Shown here: positions 58,096 through 64,000 of the stretch, piece by piece | Layout: every line of letters begins with the position of its first letter | Numbering within the stretch: the stretch's first letter is position 1 | NCBI RefSeq assembly: GCF_001310085.1 | Contig: NZ_CP012643.1 | Span: forward strand, 1,767,001 to 1,831,000 | Direction of reading: 5' to 3' | DNA from: Rufibacter tibetensis | GTDB taxonomy: Bacteria > Bacteroidota > Bacteroidia > Cytophagales > Hymenobacteraceae | DNA: 64,000 nucleotides | Made by a program: the position numbers and the translations under genes | The notes under the pieces: generated by a model | Told to the model about the DNA's origin: nothing | What the model saw: only the letters and a program-made list of their open reading frames with translations | Databases searched by the model: none

Positions 58096-60567
58096 CTACT
58101 CATTAAAGAACACCCGCTTCACCCGGGTACTTACGTTGGTGAGCAGTTCATACGGAATGGTGCCGATGCGGGAAGCCAGTTCCGTGAGCGGCAGTTCTTC
58201 GCCAAACACCAGTACCTCATCGCCAGCGCGTACGTCAAGACCTGTCACATCTACCATGCACATGTCCATGCACACATTCCCAATGATGGGAGCCCGTTGC
58301 CCGTTAATCAGCACCACACCCACCCCGTTCCCGAAGCGCCGGTCATAACCATCGGCGTAACCAATAGCGATAGTGGCGGTTTGCTTATCGGTAGCCGCAA
58401 TGCCACGGCGGCTGTACCCTATCGTTTCACCTGCTTTTATGTATTTCACCTGCGAAACAGTGGTTTTCAATTGGCCTACCGTCAGCAGATTACCCTGCTC
58501 CTGCCCCGCAGATTCTATCCCGTACAAACCAATACCTAAACGCACCATGTCAAAAGCGGCCTTTTCTCCGAACCGCACGATGCCTGCTGAGTTGAGAATG
58601 TGCTTGGTCACAGAATAGCCCAGTGCCTTCTCTACCTGAGTCGCCATCTGCTTGAATTGCGTGATCTGCTCTTGAGAGAAATCATTGTACAGGGCTTCAT
58701 CGGCGCCGGCCAGGTGACTGAACACGCTTTGCACCCGCACGTGCGGCATATGGTCCAGCACTTCCAATGCTTCTTCCAATTCAGACGGGTTAAACCCGAG
58801 GCGGTGCATGCCGGTATCCAGCTTAAGGTGAATGCGAGGCGTTTTGGAGCTCTTTTTGGGGAAATAGTCCAGAAACCGATGTAGCAGATCTGGGGAGTAG
58901 ATCTCAGGTTCCAGGCTGTACTGCCGCATTTTCAGGAAACTGTCTGGGCTGGGGTTCATGACCATGATGGGCAGCGTGATGCCGTGCTCCCGCAGGGCAA
59001 TGCCCTCATCGGCGTAGGCCACAGCAAGATAATCCACCCGCTGAAACTGCAGAAGGTTGGCAATCTCATAGGCGCCTGCGCCGTAAGCAAAGGCTTTCAC
59101 CATAACCATTATTTTTACCCGGGCAGGCACTTTGGTGCGGTAATAATTAAGGTTGTGTACCAAGGCATCCAGGTTTACTTCCAACTTGGTGCCGTGAATT
59201 TGCTGCTGCAGCGCGGCCACGATCTTCTCAAACTGGAACACGCGGGCGCCTTTCACCAAAATGGTTTCCTGCCGGAACGTCTCGGAGCGGAGTTGTCCCA
59301 GAAACGAATCGGTGCCCAGGTAGAACTCGCTGCCGGCGGGGAACAAATCCTGATGCCGGGTAATGATGTCGCCAATACCGATGACGCGGTCCACACCCCG
59401 GGAGGTGATTTCCTGCGCCACCTGTTGGTAGAGCGCAGTTTCTTCCACCCCGGCCTCCAGCAGGTCAGAGACAATTAAAGTCTTACGACCGCGGCGGGCT
59501 TGTTGTCCCAGCACATCTAACGCGATGCGCAGACCGGCCAAATCATTATTATAGGTATCGTCAATGACGTAGCAGCCGTTGATGGCTTCTTTGCGCTCCA
59601 AACGCATGGCTACGGGGTGCAGGCGTTCAAAGCGACCTAGTAATTCTTCGGGTTTTACGCCCAGGTACAGCAGAACCGCTAAGCAGTGCAGGGCGTTTTC
59701 CAGCGAAGCTTCATCAGCGAAAGGCAGGGTAAAGTCCTGCCCTTTCCCGTTGTACCGGAACCGGATTCTGGTTTTACCATGGTGCATCTCCAATACTTTG
59801 AGCTGCACCTGCGCTGCAGGGTGTTCATGGGTGCTCCACGCAAAACCAGGTAAGCCCGTGACTTGAATCACCTCCTGCACAGGTTTCTGATCGGCACAAT
59901 AAATCAACTGGTTAACGTGCTCAAACAGCTTCAGCTTTTCTTCCAGCTTTTGGGTTGGAGAAATGAAACCTTCGTCATGCGCCGAACCCAAGTTGGTAAA
60001 CACTCCAATGGTAGGCTGCAGCACGCTGGCCAGATGCTCCATTTCATCTGGTTTTGAAATTCCGGCCTCAAAAACTCCAACGGTATGGCTTTCATTAATC
60101 TGCCACACAGAGAGCGGCACGCCAATCTGGGAGTTATAGCTGCGGGGGCTTTTCACCACCCGTTCAGAAGCGCTTAACAGCTGCGCCAGCCATTCTTTGA
60201 CAATGGTTTTGCCGTTGCTGCCCGTGATCCCGATGACCGGGATGGCAAACTTCCGGCGGTGATAGGCGGCCAGACGTTGCATGGCGTGAATGCTATCACT
60301 GACCAACAGCACATTGGCCTCAGGCAGCGTAGACAAGTCCATTACGCCTGAGGCATCTTCCACCACAAACTGCCGCACACCGGCGGCGTAGAGTTCTGGA
60401 ATGTATTGGTGCCCGTCATGGAATTCACCCCGGATGGCGAAAAACACCGAAGAAACGGCATTGGCTATTTTACGGCTATCGGTGAGCAGGTGCTGCACAG
60501 GATACGTTGCCTTGCACTGCACCAGCATGCCTCCCACTACCTGGGCAATCTCTTTAAAAGTAAACAT
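58096..60567 (-). CDS. murF-alr: Bifunctional MurF ligase / alanine racemase
   Basis: An 823-residue fusion of two peptidoglycan enzymes. Residues 1 to about 450 are MurF, which adds D-Ala-D-Ala to the UDP-MurNAc-tripeptide: ATP loop Gly-Ile-Thr-Gly-Ser-Asn-Gly-Lys-Thr (113-121), Tyr-Asn-Ser-Gln-Ile-Gly-Val-Pro-Leu. From about 455 on is alanine racemase with PLP Lys491 (Val-Lys-Ala-Phe-Ala-Tyr-Gly; the usual Asp after Ala is Phe) and the catalytic tyrosine in Ile-Gly-Tyr-Ser-Arg-Arg-Gly. It makes D-Ala for its own partner pathway. The fusion is characteristic of many Bacteroidota. A perfect -7 element lies at 60587-60594. Confidence 0.95.
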   Translation of the reverse strand: MFTFKEIAQVVGGMLVQCKATYPVQHLLTDSRKIANAVSSVFFAIRGEFHDGHQYIPELYAAGVRQFVVEDASGVMDLSTLPEANVLLVSDSIHAMQRLAAYHRRKFAIPVIGITGSNGKTIVKEWLAQLLSASERVVKSPRSYNSQIGVPLSVWQINESHTVGVFEAGISKPDEMEHLASVLQPTIGVFTNLGSAHDEGFISPTQKLEEKLKLFEHVNQLIYCADQKPVQEVIQVTGLPGFAWSTHEHPAAQVQLKVLEMHHGKTRIRFRYNGKGQDFTLPFADEASLENALHCLAVLLYLGVKPEELLGRFERLHPVAMRLERKEAINGCYVIDDTYNNDLAGLRIALDVLGQQARRGRKTLIVSDLLEAGVEETALYQQVAQEITSRGVDRVIGIGDIITRHQDLFPAGSEFYLGTDSFLGQLRSETFRQETILVKGARVFQFEKIVAALQQQIHGTKLEVNLDALVHNLNYYRTKVPARVKIMVMVKAFAYGAGAYEIANLLQFQRVDYLAVAYADEGIALREHGITLPIMVMNPSPDSFLKMRQYSLEPEIYSPDLLHRFLDYFPKKSSKTPRIHLKLDTGMHRLGFNPSELEEALEVLDHMPHVRVQSVFSHLAGADEALYNDFSQEQITQFKQMATQVEKALGYSVTKHILNSAGIVRFGEKAAFDMVRLGIGLYGIESAGQEQGNLLTVGQLKTTVSQVKYIKAGETIGYSRRGIAATDKQTATIAIGYADGYDRRFGNGVGVVLINGQRAPIIGNVCMDMCMVDVTGLDVRAGDEVLVFGEELPLTELASRIGTIPYELLTNVSTRVKRVFFNE

Positions 60568-60586
60568 GATGCGGTTATCTGTTACT

Positions 60587-60594
60587 CAAAGATA
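60587..60594 (-). promoter_or_regulatory. -7 promoter element of murF-alr
   Basis: TATCTTTG on the minus strand, 19 nt before the ATG. Confidence 0.55.
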
Positions 60595-60785
60595 CAACAG
60601 AAGAAATACTACCGCACCCTGCCCTGGAAAAGGAGTCGCTAAGTCGTAGAAAGCGCTTTTGTGCTGTTTTCTGAAAAAGAAGCTAAAAAAGACTGACATG
60701 AGAAGCAGACAAGCAGTTTAACTTTTCAGAACCACAGATTATAGGCAGAACCGGCTGTGAATTAGGCAGTACGCTAAGCAACTTC

Positions 60786-60793
60786 TACCTTTG
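60786..60793 (+). promoter_or_regulatory. -7 promoter element of the RarD-like gene
   Basis: TACCTTTG, a perfect TAnnTTTG, 20 nt before the GTG start. Confidence 0.5.
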
Positions 60794-60813
60794 CACTTCT
60801 CAAAAAAAATATT

Positions 60814-61719
60814 GTGAAATTTAGTCGTTACCACATCGCTGCCATTAGCGCCTTTCTCATCTGGGGATTTATCCCGTTTCCGCTTAAAGCTTTAACCGCC
60901 TTCCCCAGTAGCCAGATTCTTTATTTTCGTATCCTGATTTCGGTGCTCACCCTGCTGCTGATTTCCAGCACCACTCGCCGGGAGCAGTGGCGCCAAACGT
61001 TTGCCATGTACAAGAGCCATAGCCCCATTCTGAAGCGGCGGTTCATTTTATTCACCCTCATGGGCGGTGCTTTGCTCACTATCAATTGGCTTGCGTTCAT
61101 CTACGTGGTGAACCACGTAGACATCCAGACGGGTTCTTTCTCGTATCTGCTGTGCCCTATCTTAACGGCGGCGCTTGGTTTCCTAATTTTGCATGAGCAC
61201 CTGCGGGTAAACCAATGGGTATCTGTGGGCTTAAGTTTGATGAGCTGTCTTTTGGTAGGCACCGATTCTGTCTACAACCTGCTGTTCAGTTTGTTGATTG
61301 CCTCTTCTTACGCGTTTTACCTCATCACCCAACGGCTGCTCAAAGACTACGACAAGACTGTGTTGCTCACCTTGCAACTGCTATTAGCCTTTACGTTCAT
61401 TGGGCCGAGTTACCCATGGTTTGTGGGCGCAGACGCGCAGCCAATCACCGGCCATTTTGTAGGGCAGATTGTATTGCTGAGCTGGCTCTTTACAGTAATT
61501 CCTTTGTTTCTGAACCTGTATGCCCTGAAAGAACTGAAATCTGCTACCGTGGGCGTACTCATGTACCTGAACCCGATTATCAATTTCACCATGGCGTTCC
61601 TGTACTTCGGGGAAGTGGCTAGCCAGCAGAAGGTGATTGCATATGCGGTTATTTTTGCTTCGGTGGTGTTGTACAACCTACCTATCGGGAAGAAGAAGGC
61701 AGTTCCTGCTACTGCTTGA
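60814..61719 (+). CDS. rarD: EamA/RarD-family permease
   Basis: A 301-residue inner-membrane protein with ten helices, the two-fold EamA repeat of the drug/metabolite transporter superfamily. The opening Ala-Ala-Ile-Ser-Ala-Phe-Leu-Ile-Trp-Gly-Phe-Ile-Pro is the RarD signature; RarD proteins are linked to chloramphenicol sensitivity and to small-metabolite export, with no proven substrate here. The start codon is GTG at 60814, 20 nt past a clear promoter box, and no ATG upstream is available. Confidence 0.86.
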   Translation: MKFSRYHIAAISAFLIWGFIPFPLKALTAFPSSQILYFRILISVLTLLLISSTTRREQWRQTFAMYKSHSPILKRRFILFTLMGGALLTINWLAFIYVVNHVDIQTGSFSYLLCPILTAALGFLILHEHLRVNQWVSVGLSLMSCLLVGTDSVYNLLFSLLIASSYAFYLITQRLLKDYDKTVLLTLQLLLAFTFIGPSYPWFVGADAQPITGHFVGQIVLLSWLFTVIPLFLNLYALKELKSATVGVLMYLNPIINFTMAFLYFGEVASQQKVIAYAVIFASVVLYNLPIGKKKAVPATA

Positions 61720-61796
61720 TTCTTCGCCCGTGCAACTTTTAGGCATCCGTCAGGCTCTTCTAATAAACCTTAGGCCAAACTAAAACCAGTCTCCTG

Positions 61797-62168
61797 ATGA
61801 AAAGAAAACTCTTTCCTCTGTTCTTTTTGGCCCTGGCTTTTGGCTGCACCCGTCCAGATCTGATCTCGCCAGAGGAAGAGGAGGCCATTGTAGAAGCCCG
61901 AACCAAGGGCGCCACCATCCTGACAGTAAACAAGCCCACGCACATTGGGGGTTTATTGGTGAACCTGCAGAAAATAGAAGACAGCCGCTGCCCGAAGGAT
62001 GTGACGTGCTTCTGGTATGGAAACGCAGCAGCTACTTTTCAGTTAAAGGATGCCCAAGGCATCAGCATCAGCCAACGTCTGTACTTGGGGGAACCTTTGC
62101 CAACTCTTGATAACCGTGGCTTCCGGACAGCAGACACCGTAGTGGTGCAGCTTGGAGACAAACCCTAA
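61797..62168 (+). CDS. Lipoprotein, truncated by an in-frame stop
   Basis: A 123-residue lipoprotein with lipobox Ala-Phe-Gly-Cys (about 14-17). The mature part has a compact beta pattern and a Cys pair (Arg-Cys-Pro-Lys-Asp-Val-Thr-Cys-Phe-Trp), which I recall from small Bacteroidota lipoproteins of unknown role. The frame ends at TAA 62166-62168 after Leu-Gly-Asp-Lys-Pro. It continues unchanged for 30 sense codons to TAA 62259-62261, starting Arg-Leu-Ile-Leu-Ser-Asp-Val-Gln-Pro-Tyr-Pro, which looks like the real C-terminal strand. A single TAC to TAA change (Tyr before Arg) would explain it. Either the short form is made or the gene is dying. Confidence 0.72.
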   Translation: MKRKLFPLFFLALAFGCTRPDLISPEEEEAIVEARTKGATILTVNKPTHIGGLLVNLQKIEDSRCPKDVTCFWYGNAAATFQLKDAQGISISQRLYLGEPLPTLDNRGFRTADTVVVQLGDKP

Positions 62169-62261
62169 CGGTTAATTTTGAGCGACGTACAGCCGTACCC
62201 TGATTTCAACAACCCTTCTCCCAGCGAGAAGAAAGCAATGATCTCCGTGTTGGCGTTGTAA
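62169..62261 (+). pseudogene. Orphaned C-terminal codons of the preceding lipoprotein gene
   Basis: Thirty codons in the same frame as the lipoprotein, directly after its stop, with protein-like composition (Val-Gln-Pro-Tyr-Pro-Asp-Phe). There is no start codon of its own at the left end. Confidence 0.5.
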
Positions 62262-62273
62262 GTTCTACCCTAT

Positions 62274-62325
62274 CCCTCTAAATCAGAAAACCCGCAGCAT
62301 GCTGCGGGTTTTCTGATTTAGAGGG
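62274..62325. terminator. 52-bp perfect palindrome, terminator-like
   Basis: Arms of 26 bp (62274-62299 and 62300-62325) with no loop spacer, centred on GCATGC, starting CCCTCTAAATCAGAAAACCC. It begins 12 nt after the second stop of the lipoprotein. The rest of the gap to 62543 is AT-rich with only a weak palindrome near 62347-62385. Confidence 0.8.
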
Positions 62326-62543
62326 TTCTACTAGCAATGGACGATCCGTTTTTTAGTTACTTTTATAAAATAGCCTCAAATCAAAGAGCCAATCTTCGTT
62401 TGCCGTTATGGAAAATAGGCAAAGAGTTCAGCTCATCCTTTTCCAGAAGTATTTTACTTCCAAGCCCCTCAGTATAAAGCAAATTTAATAATTTCAGCCA
62501 CCCACAAGTCTTACCCTAGCTGCCACCTAACTTTTATTGTCTC

Positions 62544-63869
62544 ATGAAGAAGTCTTGGTTTAGAAGTCTGCTTTTCCTTTGTATTGCTGTTCTTCCCCTT
62601 TCCTGCGCGCAGGACAATTCTCCGGCTTCGGCTATTCAGGCTCCTGAGGTTTCGACGAAGGCCATTAAAGTAGAAGTGCGAAAAGAGGACGGTCGTTTTC
62701 AATTATACAGAGGCGGAAAACCCTACTTCATTAAAGGTGCCGGCGGGAACCGTTATATGGACCGATTGGCAGCATACGGCGGTAACTCCATTAGAACCTG
62801 GAGCACTCATTATGGGCAACAAATACTGGACGAGGCGCACAACCACGGCTTGACGGTGACCATGGGCTTGGATGTGGCACGCGAACGGCACGGCTTTGAC
62901 TATAATAACACTGAGGCGGTGGCCAAACAACTCGCCAAACTCCGCGAAGAGGTGATGAAGTACAAAGATCATCCGGCTTTGCTGGTGTGGGGCATCGGGA
63001 ATGAACTGAATCTAAGCTACTCCAATCCCAAAGTTTGGGATGCGGTAAATGATATCGCCAAGATGATTCATGAAGTAGATCCCAACCATCCGACCAGCAC
63101 TATGCTGGCGGGTCTCAACAAAAAGGAAGTAGACTACATCAAAGCGCAGGCTCCGGCAATAGACCTGTTGTCCATCAATGCCTACGGCGATCTACCTTCT
63201 ATTCCGGGCAAGGTTAGGGAGTTTGGCTGGGAGGGCGCCTACATGATTACGGAGTGGGGACCAACTGGCCATTGGGAAAGACCACAAACCCCCTGGAAAG
63301 CCTCAGTGGAGGAAACCAGTTCTGAGAAAGCCGCTGTGTACCGCAGCCGCTATGAGGCTACCATGAAAAAAGACAGTGAGCGCTGCCTGGGTTCCTATGT
63401 GTTCCTTTGGGGACAGAAGCAGGAAAGAACGCCCACCTGGTACGGCCTCTTCACCGAGCAAGGCGAAGAATCTGAAGTAGTAGATGTCATGCACTATCTC
63501 TGGTCAGGCCAATGGCCCCAGAACCTGGCCCCGCACCTCAGCTACCTGCACCTGGACGGGAAAAAAGCCACGGACAACATCTACCTGAAACCCAACCAAA
63601 GTTACCCTATCCAGACCGAGGTCACCGATCCGGATCAGGATGCACTCACCTACCGCTGGGAGTTACTGCCTGAAAGCACTGACCTCAAAGAAGGCGGCGA
63701 TGCCGAAAACAGACCCAGTGCTATCTCTGGCCTTTTACAAGACAGAGGCAAAGGGAAGGCGACGTTAGAGGCTCCGGAAAAGGAAGGTGCTTACCGGCTG
63801 TTTGTGTATGCGTATGACGGAAAAAACAACGTAGCCACGGCCAACACTCCTTTTTTTGTAAAACAGTAA
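62544..63869 (+). CDS. Lipoprotein glycoside hydrolase (TIM-barrel, clan GH-A-like)
   Basis: A 441-residue exported enzyme with lipobox Leu-Pro-Leu-Ser-Cys, lipid cysteine Cys21. The TIM barrel (about 50-330) begins Tyr-Phe-Ile-Lys-Gly-Ala-Gly-Gly-Asn. It has the clan GH-A pair: acid/base Glu154 in Gly-Ile-Gly-Asn-Glu-Leu and nucleophile Glu237 in Ile-Thr-Glu-Trp-Gly-Pro-Thr. A Gly-Asn-Ser-Ile-Arg-Thr-Trp segment follows strand 2. A C-terminal beta-sandwich (about 345-441) with Val-Thr-Asp-Pro-Asp-Gln-Asp-Ala-Leu resembles cadherin/PKD-type modules. It probably acts on glucan or a similar polysaccharide at the outer membrane. The exact GH family (GH2-like, GH5 or GH17-like) is not certain. 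No SusC/D genes are adjacent. Confidence 0.82.
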   Translation: MKKSWFRSLLFLCIAVLPLSCAQDNSPASAIQAPEVSTKAIKVEVRKEDGRFQLYRGGKPYFIKGAGGNRYMDRLAAYGGNSIRTWSTHYGQQILDEAHNHGLTVTMGLDVARERHGFDYNNTEAVAKQLAKLREEVMKYKDHPALLVWGIGNELNLSYSNPKVWDAVNDIAKMIHEVDPNHPTSTMLAGLNKKEVDYIKAQAPAIDLLSINAYGDLPSIPGKVREFGWEGAYMITEWGPTGHWERPQTPWKASVEETSSEKAAVYRSRYEATMKKDSERCLGSYVFLWGQKQERTPTWYGLFTEQGEESEVVDVMHYLWSGQWPQNLAPHLSYLHLDGKKATDNIYLKPNQSYPIQTEVTDPDQDALTYRWELLPESTDLKEGGDAENRPSAISGLLQDRGKGKATLEAPEKEGAYRLFVYAYDGKNNVATANTPFFVKQ

Positions 63870-63952
63870 AACCTTCTTTACGCTCGTTTTCTGAATAGAT
63901 GGTTCGAAACGATAATCTTTAGCCAACCGTCTTTGCCTTAACAAGAGAAAGC

Positions 63953-64000
63953 CTCCGGGTATTTGGGCAGTTTTTATGAAAACGGCCCAAATACCCGGAG
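63953..64000. repeat. Intergenic palindrome, family copy 14 (cut by the window end)
   Basis: Perfect 16-bp arms (63953-63968 and 63985-64000), CTCCGGGTATTTGGGC and complement, around GTTTTTATGAAAAC. The arms may continue beyond the window. Confidence 0.75.

Noticed and set aside
60660-60700. Possible further family palindrome upstream of the RarD-like gene
   Set aside because: The core GTTTTCTGAAAAA is there, but the arms pair poorly.
1-64000. tRNA, rRNA, CRISPR array, insertion sequence or prophage
   Set aside because: I found no T-arm consensus with a cloverleaf, no regularly spaced direct repeats, no transposase or integrase motifs and no phage structural genes.

Overview
The window comes from a member of the Bacteroidota, most likely order Cytophagales, family Hymenobacteraceae (Rufibacter/Nibribacter/Pontibacter-like). 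The evidence is a MurF-alanine racemase fusion, the order nadK / two outer-membrane beta-barrel genes / uppS / bamA / two Skp genes, an exbB-exbD-exbD-tonB operon, near-absence of Shine-Dalgarno sequences, and many perfect copies of the Bacteroidota -7 promoter element TAnnTTTG. I see no rRNA, tRNA, CRISPR array, transposase or prophage. Almost everything is chromosomal core.

Layout. Positions 1-211 hold the start of a cation/proton antiporter. Positions 489-10371 carry a kynurenine (tryptophan) catabolic block: kynureninase, ACMS decarboxylase, a RidA-family putative 2-aminomuconate deaminase, 3-hydroxyanthranilate 3,4-dioxygenase, an unusual SDR and an aldehyde dehydrogenase fitting 2-aminomuconate semialdehyde oxidation. 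They are interleaved with YebC, an NAD(P)-binding protein, two STAS-like paralogues and a decayed membrane-protein gene. Positions 10484-16872 hold a DPP-IV-type peptidase, a nested inverted-repeat element, Sua5, a cysteine desulfurase and a GlmM-like mutase. Positions 17550-24364 hold MazG and the Ton energy-transduction operon, followed by a small membrane protein, a PstS-like lipoprotein and a TPR protein. Positions 24641-33303 hold RluD and, on the minus strand, nadK, two beta-barrels, uppS, bamA and two Skp chaperones, an envelope-biogenesis operon. Positions 33381-39648 are mixed housekeeping (CBS protein, hydrolases, PabA/TrpG, CvpA, YqeY, PdxJ, RsmI-like methylase). Positions 39798-47728 form an envelope block (EnvC-like protein, DUF4292 lipoprotein, TPR protein, nucleotidyltransferase, dUTPase, flippase) plus a crotonase. 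Positions 48802-54051 are rimP-nusA-infB. Positions 54469-56867 are feoAB, with feoB split by a frameshift in a G6 tract. The right end has a Bax-inhibitor-1 protein, MurF-Alr, a RarD-like permease, a lipoprotein with an in-frame stop and a lipoprotein glycosidase.

The most interesting unexplained signal is a dispersed family of at least twelve intergenic palindromes. Each has a T-rich/A-rich core (GTTT..GGC..TTTTCTGAAAA..GCC..AAAC, T side first on both strands) inside outer arms that differ between copies yet stay complementary. This polarity is opposite to that of an intrinsic terminator. Other points are the feoB frameshift, the nested repeat at 12807-13054, three decayed genes, two catalytically atypical kynurenine-cluster proteins and a probable leaderless mazG mRNA.
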